Assembly: GCA_019750455.1 (NCBI GenBank)
Contig: JAIEOM010000056.1
Coordinates: forward strand, 1-43,574
Length of the DNA stretch: 43,574 bases
Source: Sphingomonadales bacterium
GTDB taxonomy: Bacteria > Pseudomonadota > Alphaproteobacteria > Sphingomonadales > Sphingomonadaceae
Direction: 5' to 3'
Shown one piece after another: positions 33,403 to 43,574 of this stretch. The notes under the pieces were generated by a model. It was not told where the DNA came from and made no database searches. It saw only the letters and a program-made list of their open reading frames with translations. Within the stretch, counting starts at the first letter, position 1; each line of letters starts with the position of its first letter. The position numbers and the translations under genes were made by a program.

Positions 33403-34328
33403 CAGATATAGCCTCCGAGGCCCAGCGCCGCCGCCAGCATGCCGAGCACATACAGCGTCACGCCCACGCCGTTGTACCACGGCGCATATTTCGCCGGGTC
33501 GCGCAGCAGGCGCGGCATGGCGGCGATCTGCGCGGCGAGCACGCCGGTCACGATCACCGCAGACAGTACAAAACCCCACGCCGCCAGCAGACCGATCACC
33601 ACCACCTGCGCCGTCGCCATCGTCAGGCAGGCGAGCCGCGCCGCACCGCTCACGCCGAGCACCACGGGCAGCGAGGTCAGGCCGGTCTGCCGGTCCCCCT
33701 CCACCGCTTTGAAGTCATTGAGAACCATGATCCCGTGCGCGCCGAACGAATAGAGCACCAGCACCGCAATCACCTGCGCCGAAGGCATCGCGCCCAGCAT
33801 CACCGCCGCACCCGTGAACCACGAAAGGCCCTCATAAGTCAGACCGCACACCAGCGGCCCCAGCCAGCCATTGGCCTTGAAGCGCAGCGGCGGCGCGGAA
33901 TAGGCCCACGCAAAGGCGAGGCCGACGAGACCTGCGACGAACACGATCGGCCCCAGCAGCCACGCCACACTTGCGGAAACAAGGCTCGCAATGACCGCGA
34001 TGTACAGCCCCCAGCGGCCCGGAATGCGGCCTGAAGGGATGGGGCGGTGCGGTTCGTTGATGGCGTCCACGTGGCGGTCGAACCAGTCGTTGACCGCCTG
34101 GCTGGTGCCGCACACCAGCGGCCCGGCCAACAGCACGCCGCCAGCGACGAACCACAAGCGCCCCTCCAGCCCCGCGCCGGAAGAAACCGCGCCGCACATG
34201 AAGGCCCACATCGGCGGGAACCAGGTGATCGGCTTCAGAAGTTCGAGAATGTCGGCAGCCCGTGGCCCGCGGGACGGGCGGCTTGCCGGGTTGGGCACGG
34301 TGCGAGTCGAGGGTACCAAGTGCTCCAT
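33402..34328 (-). CDS. bchG: Bacteriochlorophyll synthase BchG
   Basis: This 308-residue UbiA-family prenyltransferase has the first Asp-rich motif NDWFDRHVD (80-88) and a second, DFKAVEGDRQTGLTSLP. It esterifies bacteriochlorophyllide a with geranylgeranyl diphosphate. It is first in the minus-strand bchG-pucC-bchP-tspO-orf84 unit. The candidate promoter ends only seven bases before its ATG, so the mRNA may have almost no leader. Confidence 0.97.
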   Translation of the reverse strand: MEHLVPSTRTVPNPASRPSRGPRAADILELLKPITWFPPMWAFMCGAVSSGAGLEGRLWFVAGGVLLAGPLVCGTSQAVNDWFDRHVDAINEPHRPIPSGRIPGRWGLYIAVIASLVSASVAWLLGPIVFVAGLVGLAFAWAYSAPPLRFKANGWLGPLVCGLTYEGLSWFTGAAVMLGAMPSAQVIAVLVLYSFGAHGIMVLNDFKAVEGDRQTGLTSLPVVLGVSGAARLACLTMATAQVVVIGLLAAWGFVLSAVIVTGVLAAQIAAMPRLLRDPAKYAPWYNGVGVTLYVLGMLAAALGLGGYI

Positions 34329-34334
34329 ATATCG

Positions 34335-34375
34335 AAGCTATGCCTGACAACACAGACCGTCAAATTATTTTGACA
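34335..34375 (-). promoter_or_regulatory. bchG promoter with variant PpsR operator
   Basis: On the minus strand, TGTCAAAATAATTTGACG (34375-34358) fits TGT-N12-ACA with one change. Its right arm holds TTGACG as -35. After a 17-base spacer comes TAGCTT (34340-34335) as -10. The layout matches the bchC promoter. Transcription would begin at about 34328-34329, the first base of the bchG ATG. Confidence 0.65.
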
Positions 34376-34427
34376 CTATATTTTCGCCAATTCCCGATTC
34401 TTGCGTTCAAATTTGTTAAAGCAGGAT

Positions 34428-34465
34428 GGGACATGTCACTCCGGGACGTGTCAGGCAGATTGACA
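34428..34465. promoter_or_regulatory. Repeated GGGACRTGTCA motifs and half-operator upstream of bchG
   Basis: GGGACATGTCA (34428-34438) and GGGACGTGTCA (34443-34453) are direct repeats 15 bases apart. The second leads into TGTCAGGCAGATTGACA (34449-34465), which is TGT-N11-ACA, one base short of a PpsR site. TTGACAGTTGG at 34460-34470 equals the sequence in the bchC promoter. The remainder of 34471-34614 shows no gene. Confidence 0.42.
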
Positions 34466-34614
34466 GTTGGATTTGCGGAGCATTTCGGGCCGGTCGCCGA
34501 TAGAGCGGCCTCGGTGGCGTCCAGACCCCCTCCAGACCCCTTTCGAGGCACCTTACAGGGGGCGGTTGGGCAGCCTACGCACGGTGAGGGATATGGCCTA
34601 CAGGCCGGATTTGC

Positions 34615-36036
34615 CTACTCGCCGTCACCCGCCAGATTGCCCAGCCCGTAGCGGTGCAATTTGGAATAGAGGCTCTGGCGCGACAGGCCGAGAATTTCGG
34701 CGGCGGAGGCACGGTTGTCCGAGGTGTAGCTCAGCGCCGCTTCGATGCACAGGCGCTCGATCAGATCGGTGCTCTCGCGCACAATGTCTTTCAGCGACAT
34801 CCGCCCGACCAGTTCGGTGAGCTGTTCGACCGAGCGGGGCATGTCCTGCTGCCCCGGCGGCAGATCACGCAAGCGCCGGCCCACAGGGCGGATCACGAAG
34901 GCGTAATAGCCATCTTCGCCCGAGGTCCTGACCGCTGACAATTCAACGGGTTCGCCCTCGATATCATGGCCCACGCGCAAAACGGTCGCCACGTTGCGTG
35001 CAGCCCCGTGCTGGTCGATCTGGCCTTCGATCAGGTCAAGATCGATACCAGGGCGACCGATCGATTCCGAAAGGTGCCGGCCGCGCAGCTGATCGACGCT
35101 GGCAGCCTGGAGCATCTCGACAAAGGCGGCGTTGGCGGTGACGATTTCGAGATTGCTGTCCGCGACCACGAAAGCGTCCGGCATCTGGTCGACCAGCGCC
35201 AGAACGGGGGAAAAGTCGCCGGCAGGGCGATCTGTTGCCGGGACGAGGCGGACCAGCAGGAACTGGCCGCGATCCTGGGTGAAGCCGTTGACGCTCGCCA
35301 TCACTTCGCGCGCGCCGCGGGCAATGCGGATCCGCGCGGGGCTAACCGTGTCTGAAACCAGCGCCGCGCCGACCAGCGATTGCAGCGCATCATGCGCGCT
35401 TTTGTCGATGAAGGTAACGAGCTTCTTGCCCGGCAGACCGCCGGGGCGGGCGCCGACCAGCGCATGGGCGGCCGGATTGGCCTCGCGGATGCGCAGCGTG
35501 CCCGCCTCGACGATCATCACCGGCTCGATCGAACGTTCGAAGAGCATGCGGTAGCGCGCTTCGAGCTGGCGCATGCGCAGATAGTCGCGCTCCAGCGATT
35601 GCTGGACCTGCAAAAGGCGCTGCTGGAGCTTGCCCGCTTCGCGCAAATCGCGACCAAAGGCGATGCGGTGCTCGCCGCCGTTGACGCTGAGCACGGCGTA
35701 GCGGATCGGAACATCGCCATCGCGTGAGGGGTGGTTGACTTGCCGCCAGTGCTGCACCTCACCGCGCCGGGCAGCTGCGAGCATCTCCATGATTTTAGGG
35801 CGGGATTCGTCGGTTACCGTTTCGATCCAGTTGGTGCCGACCAGGTTTTCGAAACCCGGAAATTCGCGCGGGTCAAAGGCCGCGTCAAGGATGGTGCCGG
35901 TATCGTCGAGCACCAGCGTGACATCGCCGGCGACCATCGCCAGCTTCATCGCCGCATCGGCATCAAGCGTGTTGAACAGCTCGGCCGCTTTCCCGAACGG
36001 GTGCTTGCCTTCGATCGAGTGTTTGCGGGTGAGCAT
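34615..36036 (-). CDS. ppsR: Photosynthesis gene repressor PpsR/CrtJ
   Basis: The 473-residue regulator has an N-terminal PAS-like domain (about 20-125), a Gln-rich linker (KLQQRLLQVQQSLERDY, about 135-152), two PAS domains (about 160-270 and 285-395) and a Fis-type helix-turn-helix (about 432-468, AAEILGLSRQSLYSKLHRYGL). It is expected to bind TGT-N12-ACA sites in this cluster under oxygen or light. Only one cysteine is present, Cys430 next to the DNA-binding domain. It is the second gene of ppaA-ppsR, 14 bases after ppaA. Confidence 0.96.
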   Translation of the reverse strand: MLTRKHSIEGKHPFGKAAELFNTLDADAAMKLAMVAGDVTLVLDDTGTILDAAFDPREFPGFENLVGTNWIETVTDESRPKIMEMLAAARRGEVQHWRQVNHPSRDGDVPIRYAVLSVNGGEHRIAFGRDLREAGKLQQRLLQVQQSLERDYLRMRQLEARYRMLFERSIEPVMIVEAGTLRIREANPAAHALVGARPGGLPGKKLVTFIDKSAHDALQSLVGAALVSDTVSPARIRIARGAREVMASVNGFTQDRGQFLLVRLVPATDRPAGDFSPVLALVDQMPDAFVVADSNLEIVTANAAFVEMLQAASVDQLRGRHLSESIGRPGIDLDLIEGQIDQHGAARNVATVLRVGHDIEGEPVELSAVRTSGEDGYYAFVIRPVGRRLRDLPPGQQDMPRSVEQLTELVGRMSLKDIVRESTDLIERLCIEAALSYTSDNRASAAEILGLSRQSLYSKLHRYGLGNLAGDGE

Positions 36037-36050
36037 GGCCGTTCTCGAAC

Positions 36051-36887
36051 CTACCGGAGGTTCAGATCACGGGTAGCAGCAGTCTTCACCAAAGAGTTCG
36101 CGGTTTCGAGCGCGGAGAGCGCATCCGCGCCCGTGCCGTCTGCCCCCACTTCCATCGCAATTCCGGGATTCTCGTTGATCATTCGCCCGCCGACAAGCAC
36201 GATGATGTGAGGATTGGCCGATACGTTGCGCATCGCCTTGATGAGGTTGCCTATCGCGGCGCTAGGACAATCGCGGGCAAGCGTCAATCCTACCAGGTCG
36301 AAGGGCTGCCGCGCGAGCCGGTCGAGCAACTCGCGGCGCTCCGGCTTGATCAGCGCCTCGCTGCGCCAGCCACCCCGGCCGAACACTTCCTCCAGCATCA
36401 GGGTGCCGAAATTGTGGTGGTCCCCCGGCATCGGAGAGAAGAGCGCCGTGTACGGCAGGGCAAGGTCCGCGAAGTCCACCGGCGCCCGCGCGGCAACCTC
36501 GCGCATCACTTCCTGAAGGCGCCACAAACCCATTGTAACATCGAGAAAATCACACTCGTCCCGCTCCCACATCTCGCCGAGCTTTCGCGCCGCCGGGGCG
36601 AGCAGATCGAGGCAGATCGTCTCGACCGTGGCACCCTTGGCCATGAAGAGATCGACCTCCTCGAGCAGGGCTGCGGCCTCCAGACGGAGCGGCAACACGG
36701 CGAAGCGCGAGGCCTCATCGGAGGTAATGGAGCGGAACAGCCGCTGGCGGGCCCGGGTCTGGCTGGTGGAATGAGCCATCAGCAACCGCGGGATGATCTC
36801 GCTTTCGATGATGGTGTTGACCGAGTCGACCTGATCGGGGTGCGGAACAGTGCGTCGTCGAACCGCCTCAAGAGGCGCAGTGATCAC
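36051..36887 (-). CDS. ppaA: PpaA/AerR-type B12-binding antirepressor
   Basis: The protein has a helical N-terminal region (about 35-120) and a cobalamin-binding-like C half (about 130-270; FSPMPGDHHNFGTLMLEEV, FDLVGLTLARD, IIVLVGGRMINENPG). PpaA/AerR proteins bind B12 and relieve PpsR/CrtJ repression. In the sequence as given, the frame can start at a GTG at 36887 (278 residues). A better start, an ATG at 36936 with GGAGGG eight bases upstream, is put out of frame by a run of seven Gs (plus-strand Cs at 36887-36893). A one-base deletion there would join them and give MGESKASGVFGAGLRG as the N terminus. Confidence 0.9.
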   Translation of the reverse strand: MITAPLEAVRRRTVPHPDQVDSVNTIIESEIIPRLLMAHSTSQTRARQRLFRSITSDEASRFAVLPLRLEAAALLEEVDLFMAKGATVETICLDLLAPAARKLGEMWERDECDFLDVTMGLWRLQEVMREVAARAPVDFADLALPYTALFSPMPGDHHNFGTLMLEEVFGRGGWRSEALIKPERRELLDRLARQPFDLVGLTLARDCPSAAIGNLIKAMRNVSANPHIIVLVGGRMINENPGIAMEVGADGTGADALSALETANSLVKTAATRDLNLR

Positions 36888-36893
36888 CCCCCC
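36887..36893. other. C7 homopolymer that breaks the likely ppaA start
   Basis: Seven consecutive Cs (Gs on the coding strand) lie between the ATG at 36936, which has a strong ribosome site, and the main ppaA frame. With seven, the ATG frame ends at a TGA after 22 codons; with six, it reads straight into ppaA. This is either a sequencing or assembly indel, a contingency tract, or a true GTG start. Confidence 0.6.
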
Positions 36894-37085
36894 GCAGCCC
36901 TGCGCCGAACACTCCGGATGCCTTGGACTCTCCCATTCGTCAGACCCTCCCAGGTCGTGCGGACGAACCTTCCGCAGGAGGAAGTGACCGCGCCGAAAAG
37001 CGGCCTTGGCCCTGATCCCGAAAAGCCAGCGACTCTCATCTACGCCTTTTTGGCCGTGCTGGCAAACTCGCTTACCTGAGATAGT

Positions 37086-37096
37086 CCAACCGTCAA
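37086..37096 (-). promoter_or_regulatory. TTGACGGTTGG element on the ppaA side of the divergent spacer
   Basis: On the minus strand TTGACGGTTGG matches the TTGACAGTTGG found in the bchC promoter (22300) and upstream of bchG (34460). It could be the -35 region of the ppaA-ppsR promoter, although no good -10 box stands 17 bases away. The 291-base spacer 36888-37178 contains no gene other than the possible ppaA extension. Confidence 0.4.
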
Positions 37097-37106
37097 CAAA
37101 ACAAAA

Positions 37107-37146
37107 CGTCCAATTCATTTGACACTTAAGTTGGAAAGGGTAATGA
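37107..37146 (+). promoter_or_regulatory. bchF promoter with variant PpsR operator
   Basis: CGTCCAATTCATTTGACA (37107-37124) is TGT-N12-ACA with one change. Its right arm contains -35 TTGACA (37119-37124), and TAATGA (37141-37146) follows after 16 bases as -10. The bchF start is 32 bases further. The same operator-over-minus-35 design is seen at bchC and bchG. The unit should drive bchFNBH. Confidence 0.7.
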
Positions 37147-37178
37147 TCCGAGTCTGAGAGAAAAGGCTAACGCATCAA

Positions 37179-39028
<1,850 letters not shown>

Positions 39029-39032
39029 GCCC

Positions 39033-40610
39033 ATGCAGCTCGCCGTATGGACATATGAAGGACCCCCGCATGTCGGAGCGATGCGCGTGGCGACGGCGAT
39101 GGAGAAGCTCCACTACGTACTCCACGCGCCGCAGGGCGATACCTATGCGGACCTGCTGTTCACGATGATCGAGCGGCGCGGCAAGCGCCCGCCGGTCACC
39201 TACACCACCTTCGAGGCACGCGACCTCGGCAAGGACACCGCGCAGATCTTCCAGGACGCCGCGCGCGAGGCGGTGAGCCGGTTCAATCCGCAGGCGATCA
39301 TCGTCGGCGCGTCCTGCACCGCCGAGCTGATCCAGGACGATCCGGCCGGGCTTGCCGAGGCAATGAACTTGCCTTGCCCCGCGATTCCGCTCGAACTGCC
39401 GAGCTACCAGCGCAAGGAAAACTGGGGCGCGGCGGAGACCTTCTACCAGATCGTCCGCCACCTCGCGGACAAGAACGTCGTGCGCGAACCGCGCGAAGGC
39501 CGCAAGGCGCGCGCCAACATCCTCGGCCCCACGGCGCTTGGCTTCCGCCACCGCGACGATCTGGTCGAGATCCGCAAGATTCTGGGCCTGCTGGATGTCG
39601 AGATAAACCTCGTCGCCCCGCTGGGCGCCACCCCGGAGGACATCGCGAACATCGGCGCCGCCGATTTCAACATCGTCCTCTATCCTGAAATCGCAGATGA
39701 GGCCGCCCGCTGGCTTGAGCGTACTTTCGCTCAACCCTGTGTGCGGACCATCCCTATCGGCGTGGGAGCGACTCGCTCTTTCATTGCCGACGTCGCCGAG
39801 CTGGCAGGTGCAGATCCCACGCCTGCCCTCGGCGACACCTCTTCCCGGATGCCCTGGTGGTCACGGTCGGTCGATTCGACCTACCTGACCTCCAAGCGCG
39901 TCTTTATCTTCGGCGATGCCACGCACGCCGTCGCCGCCGCCCGGATCGCCCGCGAGGAACTGGGTTTCGAGGTCTGCGGCCTCGGTTGCTACGCCCGCGA
40001 ATTCGCCCGCGAAGTCCGCGCCGAAGCCGCCCGCTGCGGCATCGAGGCGCTGATCACCGACGATCACCTCGCGGTAGAAGATGCCATTGCCGCCGCCGCG
40101 CCCGAACTGGTGCTCGGCACGCAGATGGAGCGCCACATCGCCAAGCGGCTTGGCATCCCCTGCGCGGTCATTTCTGCGCCGGTCCACGTGCAGGATTTCC
40201 CCGCGCGCCATAGCCCCCAGATGGGCTTCGAAGGCGCGAACGTGATCTTCGACACCTGGGTTCACCCGCTGGTGATGGGGCTGGAGGAGCACCTGCTCAC
40301 CATGTTCCGCGAGGATTTCGAGTTCTCGGACGAAGCGGGCGCATCGCACCACGCTGCGCATTCGCCGCGCAAGACAGCAGCCGTGGCAGACGCCCTTTCG
40401 GAAGCGCCTGTCGCCGACATTCCTGCACCTGCGATGGCAGACGAACCGGCCACGCTCTGGACCGCCGAGGCCGAGCGCGAATTGAAGAAGATCCCCTTCT
40501 TCGTGCGCGGCAAGGCCCGCCGCAACACCGAGAACTTCGCTGCCGCCGAAGGGCGCAGGCAGATCGATCTCGAAACCCTCTACGACGCCAAGGCGCATTA
40601 TGCACGGTAG
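39033..40610 (+). CDS. bchB: Dark-operative protochlorophyllide reductase subunit B
   Basis: This 525-residue NifK-like subunit carries Asp36 (QGDTYAD), the unusual aspartate ligand of the NB [4Fe-4S] cluster, and Cys95 (GASCTAEL), in the standard numbering. The C-terminal region after an Ala/Pro-rich linker (about 445-480) is the small BchB tail domain ([20 protein letters not shown]). It binds protochlorophyllide together with BchN. The bchH start lies inside its last codons. Confidence 0.98.
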   Translation: MQLAVWTYEGPPHVGAMRVATAMEKLHYVLHAPQGDTYADLLFTMIERRGKRPPVTYTTFEARDLGKDTAQIFQDAAREAVSRFNPQAIIVGASCTAELIQDDPAGLAEAMNLPCPAIPLELPSYQRKENWGAAETFYQIVRHLADKNVVREPREGRKARANILGPTALGFRHRDDLVEIRKILGLLDVEINLVAPLGATPEDIANIGAADFNIVLYPEIADEAARWLERTFAQPCVRTIPIGVGATRSFIADVAELAGADPTPALGDTSSRMPWWSRSVDSTYLTSKRVFIFGDATHAVAAARIAREELGFEVCGLGCYAREFAREVRAEAARCGIEALITDDHLAVEDAIAAAAPELVLGTQMERHIAKRLGIPCAVISAPVHVQDFPARHSPQMGFEGANVIFDTWVHPLVMGLEEHLLTMFREDFEFSDEAGASHHAAHSPRKTAAVADALSEAPVADIPAPAMADEPATLWTAEAERELKKIPFFVRGKARRNTENFAAAEGRRQIDLETLYDAKAHYAR

Positions 40611-43574
40611 TGTCGCCTCGGCCTCCTCGGTGGACCCGCGGGCACCCGTCCGGGTGGTGATCGTCACGCTCGACAATCACCTCAAGGGCGCGGTCGACCG
40701 GGCCGAGGAAGCCCTGGCGAAAGAAGGCATCGACCTCTCGCTCCATGCCGCCAGCGAATGGGGCAGCAACGCTCACGATCTGGAAGCGGTCAAATCCGCC
40801 ATCGCCAACGCAGACATCGTCATCGCGACGATGCTGTTCCTTGACGATCACATCCGCATGGTCCTGCCCGCCCTCGAAGCGCGGCGCGAGGATTGTGACG
40901 CGATGGTCTGCCTGATGAGCGCGGGCGAGGTGGTGCGGCTCACCAAGATGGGCGGCTACCGCATGGACGCGCCCGCCAAGGGGCCACTCGCGCTGCTCAA
41001 GAAGCTGCGCGGCAATGCGGGCAAGGACGGCAAGCCAAACTCTGGCGCGGGGCAGACGAAGATGCTGCGCCGCCTGCCCAAGCTGCTGCGCTTCATCCCC
41101 GGCACCGCGCAGGACGTGCGCGCCTATTTCCTCACCCTGCAATACTGGCTGGCGGGTTCCGACGAGAACGTCGTCGCGATGGTCCGCGCGCTGATCGACC
41201 GCTATGCCGCGGGCGAGCGGCTGTATCGCCGCGGCGTCACCAAGGCCGATGCGCCGCTCGAATATCCCGAGACCGGCGTCTATCACCCCGCCACCCAGCA
41301 GCGCATTTCCGAAAGCCTGCGCCTGCTGCCCGCCACACCGGGCCGCGAGGGCACGGTGGGCCTGATCCTGCTGCGCTCCTATCTGCTTGGCCGCGACTGC
41401 GCGCATTATGACGGCGCGATTGCCGCCTTCGAGAATGCCGGGATGAAGGTCATCCCCGTCTTCGCCAGCGGGCTCGATGCCCGGCCCGCGATCGAGCAGT
41501 TCTTCATCGGTCCCGACGGCAAGCCCACGGTCGATGCGGTCGTCAACCTCACCGGATTCAGCCTCGTCGGCGGGCCTGCCTATTCCGACGCGCAGGCCGC
41601 GCGCGAGGTGCTCGGCAATCTCGATCTGCCCTATCTTGCCGCGCACGCCATCGAGTTCCAGACCATCGAGGATTGGGCGCACCGCCCGCAGGGGCTGCTG
41701 CCGCTCGAATCCACCATGATGGTCGCCCTTCCCGAGCTTGACGGCTCGACTGTCCCGCACGTGTTTGGCGGACGTGCGGGACAATCGGGCGAAGGCTGTT
41801 CGGGCTGTGACCGTCGCTGCGCGCGCCCCGCTTCGCACAAGGCCCGCCCGATGCAGGCCTGTCCGGAACGGGCCGAGGCACTGGCGGCCAAGACGCTGAA
41901 GCTGATCCAGCTGCGCCGCACCGAAAGGGCTGCGCGCAAGCTCGCCATCGTCGTTTTCAACTTCCCGCCCAATGCCGGGGCCACCGGCACCGCAGCCTTC
42001 ATGGGCGTGCACGAGAGCCTCTATGCGACGCTCCAGCGCCTCAAGGCGGAAGGCTATGGCGTCGAGGTCCCCGAAAGCCTCGATGCGATGCGCGACGCGT
42101 TGCTTCAGGGCAATCGCGAACGCTTCGGCACCGATGCCAATGTCGCCCACCGCATCCCGGCGGACGAGCACGTGCGGCGCGAGACTCACCTCGCCGAGAT
42201 CGAAGCCGCATGGGGCCCCGCTCCAGGCAAGCAACTGTCGGACGGCGGCACCATCCTCATCCAGGGCGCGCATTTCGGAAATGTCTTCGTCGGCGTCCAG
42301 CCCGGCTTCGGCTACGAAGGCGATCCGATGCGGCTGCTGTTCGAGGGCACCTTCGCCCCGACCCACGCTTTCAGCGCCTTCTACCGTTACATCCGCGAGG
42401 ATTTCGGCGCCCATGCCGTGCTTCACTTCGGCACACACGGCGCACTCGAATTCATGCCGGGCAAGCAGGCGGGCATGTCGGGCAAATGCTGGCCGGACCG
42501 CCTGATTGGCGACACGCCCAACTTCTACCTCTACGCCGCCAACAACCCCTCCGAAGGGATGCTGGCCAAGCGCCGCTCGGGCGCGACGCTGATCAGCTAC
42601 CTCACTCCGCCGCTGGCGCAGGCCGGGCTCTACAAGGGGCTGTCGGAGCTGAAGGCGAGTGTCGAACGCTGGCGCGCTACCATCGACGATGCCGACCACG
42701 CGGAAGAGCGCGCCGATCTGGCCGCGCTGATCGCCGACCAGTGCGAGGCGCTCGACATCACCTATGCCGACATCGGCGAACTGCCCGCCCGCCTTTACGA
42801 GATGGAACAGGCGCTGATCCCGCACGGGCTGCATGTCTTCGGCCGCAACCCTTCAGGGGCGGAACGCGAGGATATGCTCGATGCGATGATGGAGGCGGGC
42901 AGCCACGATGGCCCGACGCCTGATCGTGCCAGACTGGCGGCAATGCTCGATTCCTCGGACGAAATGGGCTCGCTGATCCACGCGCTCGATGGCGGCTATG
43001 TGGCGCCAGCGCCGGGCGGTGATGTGGTGGTAAACCCCGACGTGCTCCCCACCGGGCGCAACATCCACGGCTTCGACCCCTTCCTCATCCCCTCGTCCTT
43101 CGCCTGCCGCATGGGCAGCCAACAGGCCGAACGCCTGATCGCCCGCCATGTCGAAAGCGGCCAGCCCTTCCCCGAAAGCATCGCGATGGTGCTGTGGGGC
43201 ACGGACAACATGAAGTCCGAAGGCGTTCAGATCGCCCAGGCGATGACGCTGATGGGCGCCCGCCCCCGCCGCGACACCTATGGCCGCCTTGCCGGCGCGG
43301 AGCTGATCCCGCTGTCCGAACTCGGCCGCCCGCGGATCGATGTGGTGATGACCCTCTCGGGCATCTTCCGCGACCTCCTGCCGATGCAGACCCGCATGTT
43401 GGCCGAAGCCGCGCTGCTCGCCAGCCGCGCGCTCGAACCGGAAGAGGCAAACTTCATCCGCAAGCACACACTTGCGCAGATGGAAAAGCACGGCTGCGAC
43501 CTCGAAACCGCAGCCTTGCGCGTCTTCTCCAATGCCGAGGGGGCATACGGCGCCAACGTCAACCAGATGATCGA
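40600..43574 (+). CDS. bchH: Magnesium chelatase large subunit BchH (3' truncated by window)
   Basis: The frame is open from the ATG at 40600 to the end of the window (991 codons); about 200 C-terminal residues are expected beyond it. Family segments include [49 protein letters not shown] and [10 protein letters not shown]. BchH binds protoporphyrin IX and receives magnesium with the BchI/BchD motor. A cluster of four cysteines (Cys400, Cys403, Cys407, Cys421) lies in [10 protein letters not shown]...QACPER. The start overlaps the bchB end by 11 bases. As bchI and bchD are 25 kb away, the chelatase is split over two operons. Confidence 0.97.
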   Translation, partial: MHGSVASASSVDPRAPVRVVIVTLDNHLKGAVDRAEEALAKEGIDLSLHAASEWGSNAHDLEAVKSAIANADIVIATMLFLDDHIRMVLPALEARREDCDAMVCLMSAGEVVRLTKMGGYRMDAPAKGPLALLKKLRGNAGKDGKPNSGAGQTKMLRRLPKLLRFIPGTAQDVRAYFLTLQYWLAGSDENVVAMVRALIDRYAAGERLYRRGVTKADAPLEYPETGVYHPATQQRISESLRLLPATPGREGTVGLILLRSYLLGRDCAHYDGAIAAFENAGMKVIPVFASGLDARPAIEQFFIGPDGKPTVDAVVNLTGFSLVGGPAYSDAQAAREVLGNLDLPYLAAHAIEFQTIEDWAHRPQGLLPLESTMMVALPELDGSTVPHVFGGRAGQSGEGCSGCDRRCARPASHKARPMQACPERAEALAAKTLKLIQLRRTERAARKLAIVVFNFPPNAGATGTAAFMGVHESLYATLQRLKAEGYGVEVPESLDAMRDALLQGNRERFGTDANVAHRIPADEHVRRETHLAEIEAAWGPAPGKQLSDGGTILIQGAHFGNVFVGVQPGFGYEGDPMRLLFEGTFAPTHAFSAFYRYIREDFGAHAVLHFGTHGALEFMPGKQAGMSGKCWPDRLIGDTPNFYLYAANNPSEGMLAKRRSGATLISYLTPPLAQAGLYKGLSELKASVERWRATIDDADHAEERADLAALIADQCEALDITYADIGELPARLYEMEQALIPHGLHVFGRNPSGAEREDMLDAMMEAGSHDGPTPDRARLAAMLDSSDEMGSLIHALDGGYVAPAPGGDVVVNPDVLPTGRNIHGFDPFLIPSSFACRMGSQQAERLIARHVESGQPFPESIAMVLWGTDNMKSEGVQIAQAMTLMGARPRRDTYGRLAGAELIPLSELGRPRIDVVMTLSGIFRDLLPMQTRMLAEAALLASRALEPEEANFIRKHTLAQMEKHGCDLETAALRVFSNAEGAYGANVNQMI

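Noticed and set aside
33403..33579. N-terminal extension of the pucC-like gene
   Set aside because: The extension lies inside bchG and is Arg-rich; the ATGA overlap start at 33402 fits the family.
36888..37118. Long N-terminal extension of ppaA starting at 37118
   Set aside because: The extension starts at a TTG without a ribosome site, crosses the bchF promoter, and has non-conserved composition.
40297..42834. 845-codon minus-strand ORF
   Set aside because: It is antisense to the end of bchB and to bchH, both identified by conserved motifs; its translation shows no family.

Overview
This window is the larger part of a photosynthesis gene cluster (PGC) from a high-GC alphaproteobacterium. 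It most resembles an aerobic anoxygenic phototroph of the Erythrobacteraceae (Erythrobacter/Porphyrobacter type, Sphingomonadales). That placement is inferred from the gene order (bchIDO, crtCD, crtF-bchCXYZ-pufBALM, tspO-bchP-pucC-bchG, ppsR-ppaA, bchFNBH), the TGT-N12-ACA operators, and a sphingomonad-style palindromic repeat. No 16S rRNA, tRNA, CRISPR array or insertion sequence was seen.

Left flank (1-8100): a few bases of an upstream gene; a winged-helix response regulator with a degenerate receiver; a short-chain dehydrogenase paired with an LCAD-like acyl-CoA dehydrogenase; then an envelope-sensing module made of a 43-residue membrane peptide, a LysM/FecR-type exported protein, a CHASE2 sensor kinase, a lipoprotein and an OmpR-family regulator. 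The same tandem TTTACAT element lies ahead of both arms of this module.

Middle flank (8100-13700): a small secreted protein with a parvulin-like tail, ferredoxin-NADP reductase, and a ferric-iron ABC transporter. The transporter's binding protein and ATPase are on the minus strand with a Fur-like palindrome between them. The permease runs divergently, with its start codon touching that of the ATPase.

PGC (13733 to the right edge): bchIDO plus a conserved-looking 52-residue membrane peptide and a PAP2/AUR1-type lipid enzyme (+); crtC and crtD (-); crtF-bchCXYZ-pufBALM (+), ending in a strong terminator; bchG-pucC-bchP-tspO-orf84 (-); ppaA-ppsR (-); bchF-bchN-bchB-bchH (+, bchH cut by the window end). 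Together these cover magnesium insertion, dark protochlorophyllide reduction (N and B subunits), the C3 and C17 side-chain steps, chlorin reduction, esterification, the spirilloxanthin-type carotenoid end steps, LH1 and the reaction-centre core. Not in the window are bchL, bchM, acsF, puhA, early carotenoid genes, pufQ and pufC.

Regulation: PpsR-type operators (two exact, three one-base variants) precede bchI, crtD/crtF, bchC, bchG and bchF, which fits regulation by the resident PpsR/PpaA pair. Points deserving a second look are a seven-C homopolymer that shifts the likely ppaA start out of frame, a PpsR with only one cysteine, a non-canonical crtD/crtC junction, a bchG promoter that predicts an almost leaderless message, and three small membrane proteins of unknown role.
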